Positions 26,320 to 36,089 of a stretch of 64,000 nt of DNA are shown here, piece after piece (within the stretch, counting starts at the first letter, position 1; every line of letters starts with the position of its first letter). The DNA comes from Hufsiella ginkgonis (GTDB lineage: Bacteria > Bacteroidota > Bacteroidia > Sphingobacteriales > Sphingobacteriaceae), in assembly GCF_009834915.1 (NCBI RefSeq), contig NZ_WVHS01000001.1, forward strand, positions 682,001 through 746,000, in the 5' to 3' direction. The notes below the pieces were generated by a model that saw only the letters and a list, made by a program, of their open reading frames with translations, was not told the origin of the DNA and did not search any database. The position numbers and the translations under genes are program-made.

Positions 26320-27427
26320 AAAACCCTTTTATTGCTTCTACCACTAAGCCCATCTGTTCCCTGGTAGTGCCCAGGCCGCTGGGTATGTAAAACCCGCATC
26401 TCGCCAGCCGCTCCGCGAACCGGAAACCAGTTTTTTTGTAAAACTCCCGGGAGGCAAACACGGGCTGCTCATGCATGCACCAAAAAAAAGGCCGCGTTCC
26501 AATATTCGCCTTATTTAAATAGGCGACAAGATCCTCTTTTTCTGTTTCTGAAGGAGCGACCAGCCCGAACACCCAGTAAATATTATCTGCATAAGCAGTC
26601 TGTTGTTTGGGAAGCAGGTAGCCTGACTCTTCCAGGAAGCTTAATTCGTCGTGATAATACCTGCCCATTCCACGTTTTCTGTGAATAAAGTCGTCGATCT
26701 GCTCCAGTTGCGCCAAACCCATAGCCGCCTGCATGTTTGTCATCCGGTAATTCCATCCCATTTCGTGATGCACGAAGCGAGGCAAAGCGGGATCGAAGGA
26801 AAGATTTCTTAACTTCCTGCATCTTTCAGCCAGCGCATCGTCATTACAAAGGATCATTCCCCCTTCGCCGGTGGTAATATTCTTGTTTGCGTAGAAACTG
26901 AATATGCTGATATCGCCAAATGAACCACAAGGACGACCATGGCACGTCTGGCCGTGCATTTCGGCAGCGTCTTCAATTACCAGGAGATCGTACTTTTTTG
27001 CAAGATGTACTATTTTATTCATATCAACGGGTAAGCCGTAAATATGTACTACTAAGATGGCCTTTGTTCTCGCGGTTATTTTGTCCTCGATCTCAGCTAC
27101 GTTCATATTCCAGGTTGTCAGCTCACTGTCTACCAATACAGGTACTGCAGCAGCCCTGATGAGGGAGAATGCCGGAGAAATAATGGTGAATGTGGGCATG
27201 ATCACCTCATCTCCGCTGCTGATACCAAGTGCTTTAACTGCCACATCCAACGCAGCCGAACCGCTTGAAACGGCTATACCGTGATTTCTGTGGCAATAAC
27301 GACTATACCGTGCTTCAAACTCTCCTACAAACGGGCCTTCCGACGAAATCCACCCTGTTTCGATACACTCATTGACATACTTCTTTTCGTTGCCGTTGAG
27401 AAACGGAATATTAACCGGAACGCTCAT
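26312..27427 (-). CDS. DegT/DnrJ/EryC1/StrS family sugar aminotransferase
   Basis: This 371-residue PLP enzyme has the internal-aldimine Lys182 in FSFYANKNITTGEGG. The characteristic early segment VSSGSAALDVAVKALGI and the cofactor-contacting VIEDAAEMHG are also present. Family members aminate keto-sugars on nucleotide carriers during synthesis of amino- and deoxyamino-sugars. It overlaps the methyltransferase gene by 4 bases and the glycosyltransferase by 8, indicating translational coupling. With the methyltransferase upstream, an N- or O-methylated amino sugar is a plausible product. Assignment to a particular sugar is not possible. Confidence 0.9.
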   Translation of the reverse strand: MSVPVNIPFLNGNEKKYVNECIETGWISSEGPFVGEFEARYSRYCHRNHGIAVSSGSAALDVAVKALGISSGDEVIMPTFTIISPAFSLIRAAAVPVLVDSELTTWNMNVAEIEDKITARTKAILVVHIYGLPVDMNKIVHLAKKYDLLVIEDAAEMHGQTCHGRPCGSFGDISIFSFYANKNITTGEGGMILCNDDALAERCRKLRNLSFDPALPRFVHHEMGWNYRMTNMQAAMGLAQLEQIDDFIHRKRGMGRYYHDELSFLEESGYLLPKQQTAYADNIYWVFGLVAPSETEKEDLVAYLNKANIGTRPFFWCMHEQPVFASREFYKKTGFRFAERLARCGFYIPSGLGTTREQMGLVVEAIKGFYA

Positions 27428-28185
27428 TTTTTACGGAGCTTATAACATACTTTCCAGGTACTGCTATCAGCGGCTTTGCCGGTTAATAACTCCCCGCAAC
27501 CAATCAATTCAAACCCGGAGGAGCAAGCGATCGCGTCAATCTCGGGTACATTAAAGTGCCTTAATGTATGGATCTCTTTAAGTGACCGGTATTGGCCGTT
27601 GTTTTTATCCCTGATAATAAATTCATAATGCACAGCTACCGTATTTTGCCGGTAGTTCATCACCGGCTCAGCAAGTCGTATAATTTCTACCTTGTCATTT
27701 TCTGCACGCCTGATACCTGCCTGGGGTGGCGAAGCATAAACTGCAGGTGTGTACCAGCTATCAAAAATCAGCACCCCGCCTTGCTTCAGGTTTCTCGATA
27801 TACTGTTAAAACAGGATATTAGTTCCTCGTCTTCCGTTAGATAACACATTACATCAAACAAGGAAACCGCCGCATCATATTCCCTGTCCAGGTCAAAAGA
27901 TACCATATCACATAACAGCGGCTCGAAATTTTGAATCGACTTCATTTTCGATCTTTCTATCATCGGCCTGCTTTTCTCGATACCAGTGACATGATAACCT
28001 GCTTCGGCGAAATAGTGCGAATAATTGCCTGTACCGGAACCCAGCTCTATCAAGGTACCCGCACCCGGGCTCAGGTCCTTTAAAAGTGCGATCACGCACC
28101 CCGACTCTTTCTCATAGTTTTTATCACGGTAAAAAAGATCGTAATAGTTGCTATAATCCTCAAACACATGTTGATTATCAGCCAT
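27424..28185 (-). CDS. Class I SAM-dependent methyltransferase
   Basis: The start is taken as the ATG at 28185 (MADNQHVFEDYSNYYDLFY), which overlaps the cupin stop in ATGGCTGA. An ATG 17 codons upstream would overlap far more. The product has 253 residues. The SAM-binding glycine loop is LIELGSGTGNYS and the post-loop acidic position is in VTGIEKSR. LFDVMCYL is the usual motif near the catalytic site. The N-terminus with YDLFYRDKNYEKE resembles the sugar N,N-dimethyltransferases of DesVI type, which act on amino sugars made by DegT aminotransferases. The neighbouring aminotransferase fits this. The substrate is inferred. Confidence 0.8.
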   Translation of the reverse strand: MADNQHVFEDYSNYYDLFYRDKNYEKESGCVIALLKDLSPGAGTLIELGSGTGNYSHYFAEAGYHVTGIEKSRPMIERSKMKSIQNFEPLLCDMVSFDLDREYDAAVSLFDVMCYLTEDEELISCFNSISRNLKQGGVLIFDSWYTPAVYASPPQAGIRRAENDKVEIIRLAEPVMNYRQNTVAVHYEFIIRDKNNGQYRSLKEIHTLRHFNVPEIDAIACSSGFELIGCGELLTGKAADSSTWKVCYKLRKK

Positions 28186-28603
28186 GACAACTTTTGGTAC
28201 TGTGAACATTAAGCGGCAGGTTATATTGATCGCCACTATAGGGCCCTTGTTTTATTTCTATCAATTCTGAGTCTTCCAGCATTTCAAACCCGTGGCCATA
28301 TCCCGAGAGGAGCATCACATCCCCTGTTTCAATAGTGGTTTCTGCAAAAAAATTGTCGGCCTCATCATATAAAAACACTTTAACGCTTCCTTTTCTTACG
28401 ATGAGTGTCTCGCATGACTGTTTAACCACGATTTCTTCGTGGTTATGCCTGTGCGCGTTAATGAGATATCCTTTAGGCCGGTTCATGTATCCCATTTGCT
28501 GAGGCAATTCCGGAGCTGTAAAGAAAACAATTCCCTCAGCTTTAAAAGCCGACTTAATGATAGTAGCCAGCACACAATTTTCCTTAATTATTTTTTCGAT
28601 CAC
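28178..28603 (-). CDS. Cupin-fold protein of a glycan operon
   Basis: This 141-residue protein has a cupin beta-barrel pattern. The first metal-binding block is AHRHNHEEIVVKQ, followed by LIVRKGSVKVFLYDE, and the second block is GDVMLLSGYGHGFEML. Several His and one Glu are placed to hold a metal. The C-terminal IEIKQGPYSGDQYN is shared by small cupins in surface-polysaccharide clusters. It is not the sugar 3,4-ketoisomerase (FdtA) type, as that signature is absent. It is the first gene of the minus-strand operon. The role is probably in nucleotide-sugar modification. Confidence 0.7.
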   Translation of the reverse strand: MIEKIIKENCVLATIIKSAFKAEGIVFFTAPELPQQMGYMNRPKGYLINAHRHNHEEIVVKQSCETLIVRKGSVKVFLYDEADNFFAETTIETGDVMLLSGYGHGFEMLEDSELIEIKQGPYSGDQYNLPLNVHSTKSCHG

Positions 28604-28815
28604 GGTTTATAAGCTATCAGATGCAAATGGAAGTTAAGGCTGGTGAACCCTTGACAAGTAACACAGGTTATTGATAGCTTGTTTGGAAAATAAACTGGCC
28701 GGCTTAATAAATTCATCTTATAGGTTATTTTCGCAAATATAAAAACATCATTGTTCCCTCATCATTTCTCCCCAGTTTATCTTTCGGCTGCCGCTTGATC
28801 ACCCCGAACGCTCCC

Positions 28816-28845
28816 TTGTTACGCTCCAAAAAAAAACTATCTTTG
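28816..28845 (+). promoter_or_regulatory. Bacteroidota-type promoter of the MATE gene
   Basis: TTG at 28816-28818, a 19-base spacer and TATCTTTG at 28838-28845 match the -33/-7 consensus very well. Transcription would start near 28852, about 120 bases before the MATE start, leaving a leader that holds an 11-codon reading frame. The rest of the 28604-28973 gap shows no other gene. Confidence 0.65.
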
Positions 28846-28865
28846 CACCTCTGAATGTAGGAACT

Positions 28866-28898
28866 ATGAAAGTTTTAGCAGTCCTCCCTGTACGATAA
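28866..28898 (+). other. Possible leader peptide (10 residues) upstream of MATE gene
   Basis: ATG at 28866 opens a frame reading MKVLAVLPVR and stopping at 28896-28898, 14 bases after the likely transcription start. Its position in the leader of a drug-efflux-type gene recalls ribosome-stalling leader peptides. There is no further evidence, and short frames also arise by chance. Confidence 0.25.
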
Positions 28899-28973
28899 GG
28901 ACGAATTCTTCCGCTGATAATTATTAACGCTGTGCGATCCGCAGCTTGTTTTTCCGTTCCTAAAACCGATCAA

Positions 28974-30399
28974 ATGTTATTTTCTAAAACAAAGGGGCGC
29001 AAGCTTTCTTCATTCTTTTCATTACTGAAACAATCGCTGCGTGGCGGCGAAATCGATTATACAACAGGCAGCATCAACCGTTCAGTGGTGCTGCTGGCCA
29101 TCCCGATGATGCTCGAAATGATCATGGAATCGGTATTCGCCCTGGTCGACCTGTACTTTGTAGGGCACCTGCACAATAGCAGCATCGCCATACAGACCGT
29201 AGGTTTGACCGAATCCGTACTTACCATCGTTTACTCCCTGGCGATCGGCATCAGCATGGCTGCCACGGCCGTAGTGTCCCGCCGCATTGGCGGAAAAGAC
29301 CCAGTTGCCGCGGCAAAGGCGGGTATGCAAACGATCGTCATCGCTTTCATGATCAACCTCGTGCTCAGCGTAACCGGGGTTATTTTTGCAAAAGACATCC
29401 TGCACATCATGGGCGCATCCCGGGAGGCCGTGGAGCAGGGCTACCCGTACACCCGCATGATGATGGGAAGCTGCCTGTTCATCATGCTGCTGTTCCTCAT
29501 TAACGGGATCTTCAGGGGCGCGGGCAATGCGTCCATCTCGATGAAAAGTTTGTGGGTAGCCAACCTCACGAACATCGTGCTGTGCCCGGTATTCATTAAC
29601 GGATGGGGACCCGTGCCGGCGTTCGGGCTTAACGGCGCAGCCATGGCCACCACCATCGGCCGCGGGCTGGGCGTTTGCTACCAGTTGTACCACTTGTTCA
29701 ACGGGAAAAGCTCGCTGAAGATCCGTATTTCGCACTTTATACCAGACTGGGCGCAAATCAGGGCACTGCTTGTAATCGCCGCACCCGGCGTTTTACAATT
29801 CGTGATCGGTTCGTGCAGCTGGCTGTTCCTCGCACAGTTGGTGGCAACTACCGGCGGCGACCATGGATCGGCCGGTTACCAGACCGCTATCAGGCTGCTT
29901 ATGTTCTTTATGCTGCCTGCCTGGGGATTGAGTAATGCCGCAGCTACACTGGTGGGCCAAAACCTCGGGGCCAAATTACCCGACCGTGCAGCCACCTCCG
30001 TGTACCAAACTGCGAAATTTAACGTTTGCTATATGGCCGTTATTACCATGATCACTTTGCTTGGCGGCACACATTTCGTGTCCTTTTTTACCAACGATCC
30101 GGCAGTACAGCAGGTAGCCGTTACCGCCCTTCGCATCATGTGTGTCGGCTACATTTTTTACGGGATCGGCATGGTTAATGATCAATGCCTTTAACGGTGC
30201 AGGCGACACCTGGACACCTACCTGGATAAACGTTGCAGGTTTCTGGTGTTTCCAGGTTCCGTTGGCTTACCTGCTGGCGAAATATATAGGAATGGGGCCA
30301 AAGGGTGTGTTCTTCGCCGTACCTGCCGCAGAAATCGGCATGACGATCGCAGCCGTTCTGCTGTTCAGAACCGGCAGGTGGAAGAAGATCAACGTGTAG
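28974..30399 (+). pseudogene. MATE family efflux transporter with a frameshift near its 3' end
   Basis: The start is the ATG at 28974 (MLFSKTKGRKLS), preferred over an upstream GTG at 28932. The first frame encodes about 12 helices with the MATE patterns SVVLLAIPMMLEM and LINGIFRGAGNA. It ends prematurely at 30194 after GIGMVNDQCL. From about 30178, reading one base out of frame gives MINAFNGAGDTWTPTWINV and continues to 30399, which is the expected final MATE region. One extra base in GGTTAATG (30174-30180) explains the break. MATE proteins export cationic drugs in exchange for Na+ or H+. It may be a true pseudogene or a sequencing error. Confidence 0.8.
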
Positions 30400-30401
30400 C
30401 G

Positions 30402-30479
30402 GTTTGACGTTAACATACCACCAATACTGACACACAGGCAGTACGTACAACGTCAAACGTATAACGTCCTGCGTACAAC
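30402..30479. repeat. Short 14-bp-period ACGT-rich repeat with inverted copy
   Basis: The units CGTACAACGTC (30444-30454), CGTATAACGTC (30458-30468) and the partial CGTACAAC (30472-30479) start exactly 14 bases apart. GTTTGACGTT (30402-30411) is the exact reverse complement of AACGTCAAAC (30449-30458), so a hairpin could also form. It lies between the MATE gene and the T9SS type B cargo gene. Confidence 0.5.
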
Positions 30480-30501
30480 CTTTTTTACTAGCTTCGTACG
30501 A

Positions 30502-32955
30502 ATGGAAAAACGCCTCCGTTTATTGTTAATCCTGGTACTCGCCGTCGCAGACGTATTTGCCGAGGGCAGTAAAGAATTGACCGCGAGCGGAGGCTACCGC
30601 GCGTTTTTATATTCAGGACCCGCCGTAAACCTCTCCTACCCGTTCCCAAGTCTCGGCACCGTGAAGGTATATGTTAAACCGGGCGAAATCATTTGTGCCG
30701 GGTCGAGCGCGCAGGGCATAGGCTCGGGTACCATCAATTTCAGGGCACCCGACGGCGCCGCTTACACCAGCGGAGGAGGAGCCACCACCGGGCGCATCGC
30801 CAACCGCAGCCAGGAGGTGGCAGGGCCGTTGCCTGCCGCAGGCGGCTACACTCCTTATACATTAACGGTACTTGCAGGGCAGGAAGGCGTTTGGGAGATC
30901 GACTTTACCTCGCCTACCAACGTCAGCGGTTCAAACCCGGTACCCATCCTGGGCAGCGCCAACTGGACACAGCTTACCAACCAGTATGTGGCCGCGTTTG
31001 ATGTATCCGTTCGCAATGCGGCAGGCGCCTTCGTCCCAGGCAGGGTATATATGAACGTATTCACCGGGATCCTGGGCACCTACGATGTAGGCTTTAACGC
31101 CATTTTCAGGATCCTTACACGGGATGGTTACCAATATACGCTCGACAATAACGGGCAGGCCGGGAACGGCTTTTCATTCTTCGCTAACAACAAAGGTTTC
31201 CGCACCCCTGGTGGTGCGGCATCTTATAAAAGCGTGGACAATCTCGCGTTGCCAAATATCCAGGATCCACGAGCGTTAGATACCCAGTCGGACATTACCC
31301 ACAAGATATTCTTCAACACACCCGCTGCCGACCTTCCATCCTCCGCAAAAACGCCGGGCGGAACTACCTGGCTGTTAACCACGCCCATCACCCCGCAAAC
31401 CACCAACCTTACGTTTAAGGGGGGCGAGGGCACACCCGGCAAAGGCGGCACTTCGCCCATTGGCGGTTATATCGGGTTTGATGCCAACCAGAACGGCACC
31501 TACGTTATTTCCATCGACCTGAACAATAACGGCAGCTTTACCGACGCCATAGACCGTAAGCTCACCGGGAACTCCGTGGCCGGCAACAACCAGGTGCCAT
31601 GGGACGGGCTCGACGGGCTGGGAAACAAGGTTGCCGCCACCGGGACCTCCGCCGTGACAGCCATGATCAGCGTGGTATTGTTTGGCGGTGAGGTACATTT
31701 CCCGTTTTTTGATGTGGAGCGCAACATCAATGGCCTTAAGCTTACCCGCATCAATGGTGCCGGCGCTCCCGATAATACGTTATATTGGAACGACTCACCT
31801 ATCACGGTAGTGGGCACGCCCTCCAACCCCCTGGTGAACCTCACCGGGCTCGACAGCCAGCTGAACGGCCATAAATGGGGTACCGCCGGCGCGGGCGCTA
31901 CCGAGTTTGGCGACGAAAACGGTCTCGATACCTGGGGCTATATTTCCAGCGCCCCTGCCAACCTGCTGGTTACCGGCGGCTTGCGCGAAGCAGACCTGGA
32001 AGTGGCCTCCCTGGACATGTCGCAGGATTGCACCGGAAAGCTGGTGACCTATACGGCAACCGTTAAAAACAACGGGCCCGACGAGGTAACCGGCGCGACT
32101 TTTTCCTTCACCTTCCCGGCCGGGATCACGGGAGTAGCGGTAACGAGCGCTGCCATTTCGGGAACGTCGTCGGTAAACGGACCGGCTACCGGCAGCGGCC
32201 GCTACACCACCACTGTCAACCTGGACAATGGAGCCACACGCAGCTTCACCTTAACGGGCGTCGTTCCTTCGGCACCCGCCGGAAGCATGATCAGCGTGTC
32301 GGCCGGACTTCTTCGCACGGCGGACGTGACCGATCCCGATGCCACCAATCCCGACGACGCCGTTCCCTCAGACATACTCGCCGAGTGCAACGCTGCTCCC
32401 TCAGGCGCCGGATGCAACAACCTCAAAACCGTCGCCACCGCATTCTTGCCCACCTTAGATGCAGGTCCCGACCGAACGGTGGCCAGGAACACCATGGTAA
32501 CCATGGCCGCAAGCGGCACCGGAACGTGGACGCAATCGGGCGCCTCGCCCATCAGTGTCGCCATCGCCGACCAGGCGAATCCGGCCACATTGATCAGCGG
32601 GTTCAAGCTCCCGGGCATCTACTCTTTTACCTGGGCAAACACGAGCGGGTGTACAGATACGGTCCGGATCACGGTAGTTTCTTCTGCAGACGATGAAACC
32701 ATCATCCCCACCATTTTTACGCCCAACGGCGACGGAAAAAACGACACCTTCGAAATACCGGGACTCGAGAACTATCCCGGGTCCATGCTGCATGTGTTTA
32801 ACCGCTGGGGAAACGAGGTGTACCGCTCTGAGAATTACCTGAATAACTGGGATGGCAGCGATCTTGCTGAAGGTACCTATTTTTATGTGCTGGACAGAAA
32901 AGCGCCCGCCGGCACTTTGAAATCATTTAAAGGATGGGTATTTATAAAAAGATAA
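30502..32955 (+). CDS. T9SS type B sorting-domain surface protein with DUF11-like domain
   Basis: This 817-residue protein has a signal peptide ([20 protein letters not shown]). Its long beta-rich N-terminal region is of unknown fold, with a possible Ca-binding loop near [23 protein letters not shown]11-type beta-sandwich follows ([20 protein letters not shown]...[19 protein letters not shown]). The C-terminal gliding-motility-associated (type B) sorting domain has [30 protein letters not shown] and GTYFYVLDR. It is a type IX secretion cargo. It overlaps the SprF-like gene by 22 bases, the usual operon of type B cargo with its dedicated PorP/SprF partner. Confidence 0.85.
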   Translation: MEKRLRLLLILVLAVADVFAEGSKELTASGGYRAFLYSGPAVNLSYPFPSLGTVKVYVKPGEIICAGSSAQGIGSGTINFRAPDGAAYTSGGGATTGRIANRSQEVAGPLPAAGGYTPYTLTVLAGQEGVWEIDFTSPTNVSGSNPVPILGSANWTQLTNQYVAAFDVSVRNAAGAFVPGRVYMNVFTGILGTYDVGFNAIFRILTRDGYQYTLDNNGQAGNGFSFFANNKGFRTPGGAASYKSVDNLALPNIQDPRALDTQSDITHKIFFNTPAADLPSSAKTPGGTTWLLTTPITPQTTNLTFKGGEGTPGKGGTSPIGGYIGFDANQNGTYVISIDLNNNGSFTDAIDRKLTGNSVAGNNQVPWDGLDGLGNKVAATGTSAVTAMISVVLFGGEVHFPFFDVERNINGLKLTRINGAGAPDNTLYWNDSPITVVGTPSNPLVNLTGLDSQLNGHKWGTAGAGATEFGDENGLDTWGYISSAPANLLVTGGLREADLEVASLDMSQDCTGKLVTYTATVKNNGPDEVTGATFSFTFPAGITGVAVTSAAISGTSSVNGPATGSGRYTTTVNLDNGATRSFTLTGVVPSAPAGSMISVSAGLLRTADVTDPDATNPDDAVPSDILAECNAAPSGAGCNNLKTVATAFLPTLDAGPDRTVARNTMVTMAASGTGTWTQSGASPISVAIADQANPATLISGFKLPGIYSFTWANTSGCTDTVRITVVSSADDETIIPTIFTPNGDGKNDTFEIPGLENYPGSMLHVFNRWGNEVYRSENYLNNWDGSDLAEGTYFYVLDRKAPAGTLKSFKGWVFIKR

Positions 32956-33917
32956 CATACCTGCTTTGCGGCAGCCTGCTTGCTGCGGGCATACCGGCGC
33001 GCGCGCAGCAAACCATCCAGTTTAGCCAGTACGTGTTTAACGGTCTGGCCATTAACCCGGCTTATGCCGGTTATAAAGAAGATTGGTCGGCAAGCCTTAG
33101 TTACCGCTTACAATGGGCCGGTATTGACGGCGCACCAAGGACCGGGACCGTTTCGCTGGACGGGCTCACCAACGATCGCAACAAGAATATCGGCATCGGC
33201 GTTATTGTCACTACAGATAAGATAGGGCCGCAAAACACCTCCTCGGTATACGGAAACTACGCGTATCGCGTCCGCTTAGACGAATATGACACCAAACGCC
33301 TTTGCTTCGGCATTGGTATTGGTGCCACTCAATATAGTGTTGACGGCGCCGCGCTTACCGGGACCAGCATCGGCGACGGCAGCATCCCCGCCGGTCATGT
33401 GAGCAAGATCATCCCGGACCTCCGCGCAGGAGCAGCTTACTATTCGCCAGGTTTTTACCTGGCTGCATCGCTGATGAACGGACTTGCCGGCGCCGGGTTT
33501 ATCGATAATACCACCGCCATTAAACAGGTAAGGCATATGTATGTGACCGGCGGCGCACTCATTCCGCTAAATAAGGGCCTCGACCTTAAACCATCTTTTC
33601 TGATAAAAGAAGATTTTAACGGGCCCACCAACCTCGATCTCACGGCCTACCTCGCCTTTAATAAAGTGATCTGGGCCGGCGCCTCCTGGCGCGCGCGCGC
33701 GCCGCTGTTTAACAAAACGAACCTGCAGCAGGGACTCGACCGGAGCGACGTGGCCGCCGCCCTGGTGCAGTTATATTACCAGCGTTTCCGGCTCGGGTAT
33801 TCCTATGATTTTACTACCAGCAAATTGTCGACCCACCAGAACGGCTCGCATGAGATCTCATTTAGCATGGCCTTTAAAAGCCGCGCAGGCAGGGTGTTAA
33901 CTCCCCGATATTTTTGA
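32934..33917 (+). CDS. PorP/SprF family outer-membrane protein of type IX secretion
   Basis: This 327-residue protein has a signal peptide ([24 protein letters not shown]) and the family start [25 protein letters not shown] beta-barrel with aromatic strand ends follows ([35 protein letters not shown]). PorP/SprF proteins are outer-membrane barrels that interact with type B T9SS substrates and help anchor them at the surface. The reading frame begins inside the end of the cargo gene, which couples their translation, and its stop overlaps the next start by one base. Confidence 0.9.
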   Translation: MGIYKKITYLLCGSLLAAGIPARAQQTIQFSQYVFNGLAINPAYAGYKEDWSASLSYRLQWAGIDGAPRTGTVSLDGLTNDRNKNIGIGVIVTTDKIGPQNTSSVYGNYAYRVRLDEYDTKRLCFGIGIGATQYSVDGAALTGTSIGDGSIPAGHVSKIIPDLRAGAAYYSPGFYLAASLMNGLAGAGFIDNTTAIKQVRHMYVTGGALIPLNKGLDLKPSFLIKEDFNGPTNLDLTAYLAFNKVIWAGASWRARAPLFNKTNLQQGLDRSDVAAALVQLYYQRFRLGYSYDFTTSKLSTHQNGSHEISFSMAFKSRAGRVLTPRYF

Positions 33918-35686
33918 TGATGAAAAGGCTCCTGCTAATATGGCTGATGATTGCGCTGCCGCGGGTTGCCCATGCACAGGAGCAGGTAACCCGGAAACAG
34001 CGCGCCGATCAATTATTTGACCGCTACCTGTATGCCCGCAGCCTCCCGATCTACCTCGACCTGGCAAAAAAGAGGAAACCGGACCCGCAAGTGATCGAAA
34101 GGATCGCCGAATGCTACCTCAAAACCAGCCGCTACCAGGAAGCCGAAGAATGGTACGCCAAAGCGTTGGCCGACCCGCAATCAGCCCCGGGATTGCTGTA
34201 CGCCTACGCCACCGTCCTGCAGATTAATGGCAGGTTCGACCTCGCGAAAACACAGTTCCGGAAATACTACACGGTTACACGCAACAGCAGGGACCTCGCC
34301 GTCAAACTAGCTGCCTGCGATTCGGCTGCGTTGTGGACGGCAGCCACGCCCGGCTTTACCGTTACCAACGTGCAGCAGTTAAACAGCGCATATTCCGACT
34401 GGGGAACCGCATTCTATGAAAATGGCCTGGTCTTTACCTCCGACAGGGTCGACGATACCAAAACCGCTCCCGATACCTTCGGGTGGACCGGCAACGGCTG
34501 GCTAAAACTTTACCAGGCAGATCCTGCCGCCAACGGGCTCAAAGAGTTTCAGCTGCCTTTCGCGAGAAGTGAAAAAGATGAAACCATTTTTCACATCGGC
34601 CCCGCTGCGTTTACCGCGAAGTACGACACCGCTTACATAACGCTCACTACCACGGTGCCTAAGCATCTGCTGCCCACCGATAGACCTGGTGAATCTCCCG
34701 GCGATCGGTTTTATACCAGGCGGCTCGAACTGTTCACCGCCGTGAAAGCGAACGGCAGCTGGCGGAATTTTACCCGCTTTCCATGGCACCAGGTTGGCTC
34801 GTGGTCGGTAGGGCACGCCGCAATTTCGGCGGATGGCAAGCTGCTTTACTTTACTTCCGACATGCCTGGCGGCGAAGGGAAAACGGATATCTGGTACTGC
34901 CAGAAACTCGCCAATGGCAGCTGGAGCAAGCCAGTTAACTGCGGAAAGACCATTAATACCCGCGAAGAAGAGGCCTTTCCCACCATTGGGCCGGCGGGGC
35001 AGCTATATTTTGCGTCGAAGGGATGGCCGGGCATGGGCGGATATGACCAGTTTTCGGCTACCGGCAGCAAAAGTACCTGGACCAATGTCAGGAACCTTCA
35101 TTACCCGATCAATTCTACAGCGGATGACTTCTGGCTCACCACCACCGACGGACGTACCGGGTTCTTCTCCTCTAACCGCACTGGCGGAAATGGCGGCGAC
35201 GACATTTACCGCTTTGAAGCCCTCCCGCAGGAACCTATCGCTGTTATCCAGCCTAAACCGGCCGATCGGCCCCAAACCGTTATCGCCCTGCAAACCGATC
35301 CCCCGATGGGTACCGGCGGCCCGGAAAAAGGCAAAAGCTATGTGCTGAACGATATTTTCTATGACCTCGACCAGTCGTTTATCCGCGCCGATGCCGCGCT
35401 CGTACTTGATCAGCTCGTTATGCTGCTAAAGCGATACCCTGCTATCCGTATCCAGCTTTCCTCGCATACCGATGCGCGTGCGTCCGACGACTATAACCTC
35501 CGCCTTTCTCAGCGCAGGGCGGATGCCGCTATGCAATACCTCGTACAAAAGGGGATCGACCCTGCACGCCTCCAGGCAACCGGCTACGGCGAAACACAAC
35601 CCAGGAACAGGTGTGTTAACGACGTTTCCTGTACAGAGGCCGAGCACCAGCAGAACCGGCGGACGGAGTTCAGGGTATTGCCATAA
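33917..35686 (+). CDS. OmpA-family peptidoglycan-binding protein with TPR and beta-propeller (PorE-like)
   Basis: This 589-residue protein starts at the ATG overlapping the SprF stop (TGATG). It has a signal peptide (MKRLLLIWLMIALPRVAHA), N-terminal TPR helices (ECYLKTSRYQEAEEWYAKAL) and a PD40/WD40-type propeller (GKLLYFTSDMPGGEGKTDIWY, GRTGFFSSNRTGGNGGDDIYRF). The C-terminal OmpA/MotB domain has LSSHTDARASDDYNLRLSQRRADA and GYGETQPRNRC. The combination matches the OmpA-type proteins encoded with SprF and type B cargo, related to PorE, which tie the secretion machinery to peptidoglycan. It is the last gene of the operon. The 219-base gap to the next small gene shows no clear terminator. Confidence 0.85.
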   Translation: MMKRLLLIWLMIALPRVAHAQEQVTRKQRADQLFDRYLYARSLPIYLDLAKKRKPDPQVIERIAECYLKTSRYQEAEEWYAKALADPQSAPGLLYAYATVLQINGRFDLAKTQFRKYYTVTRNSRDLAVKLAACDSAALWTAATPGFTVTNVQQLNSAYSDWGTAFYENGLVFTSDRVDDTKTAPDTFGWTGNGWLKLYQADPAANGLKEFQLPFARSEKDETIFHIGPAAFTAKYDTAYITLTTTVPKHLLPTDRPGESPGDRFYTRRLELFTAVKANGSWRNFTRFPWHQVGSWSVGHAAISADGKLLYFTSDMPGGEGKTDIWYCQKLANGSWSKPVNCGKTINTREEEAFPTIGPAGQLYFASKGWPGMGGYDQFSATGSKSTWTNVRNLHYPINSTADDFWLTTTDGRTGFFSSNRTGGNGGDDIYRFEALPQEPIAVIQPKPADRPQTVIALQTDPPMGTGGPEKGKSYVLNDIFYDLDQSFIRADAALVLDQLVMLLKRYPAIRIQLSSHTDARASDDYNLRLSQRRADAAMQYLVQKGIDPARLQATGYGETQPRNRCVNDVSCTEAEHQQNRRTEFRVLP

Positions 35687-35905
35687 AACACCTCCAATTA
35701 CAGAAGGCGGCAACGAAGTAAAAATCGGTTACCTCCGCATGCCGGGAGCGTTCGACCGGAATGCCGCCTCTAAATAGTTACGCCGCACCAAACCCTGGCC
35801 TGGCTTTATCCGTATACGGAATATATTTAGGAAGTGCTGTTACAATTCCTCCCCCCGGTTCGTCTTAGATATAAATCAATATAATTACGATCAACTCATA
35901 TCACT

Positions 35906-36079
35906 ATGTTACTCCGTTTAAGCCATTTCTTTTTTGGCTCCAGCAGATCAGAGCTCCAGCAATTGCAGCAGCAGGGCGTTCCGTTAACCTACGAACAAAA
36001 GGTTAAAGGCGACCGCATGACCATGCTTTTGCTGATCGGTATTTCTATCGCAGCCACTATTTTGTACAGCTTAGTCTAA
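35906..36079 (+). CDS. Small single-pass membrane protein, 57 residues
   Basis: ATG at 35906 to TAA at 36077-36079 encodes MLLRLSHFFFGSSRSELQQL, then a Gln-rich stretch and a basic patch (QKVKGDRMTM). A C-terminal hydrophobic helix (LLLIGISIAATILYSLV) ends the chain. The N-out or N-in topology is unknown. The start fits local codon use, and the frame is free of stops through 58 codons with a plausible membrane segment. It sits alone between the T9SS operon and the convergent threonine synthase-like gene, 10 bases from the latter's stop. No family is recognised. Confidence 0.5.
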   Translation: MLLRLSHFFFGSSRSELQQLQQQGVPLTYEQKVKGDRMTMLLLIGISIAATILYSLV

Positions 36080-36089
36080 ACAGGCTGAA

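Noticed and set aside
28932-28973. GTG start of the MATE gene at 28932
   Set aside because: The extra 14 residues are not typical of the family, and a normal ATG is present at 28974.
29082-29756. A 224-codon open frame on the minus strand opposite the MATE gene
   Set aside because: It is antisense to clear MATE coding sequence, is rich in His/Asp as expected of a shadow frame, and has no domain.
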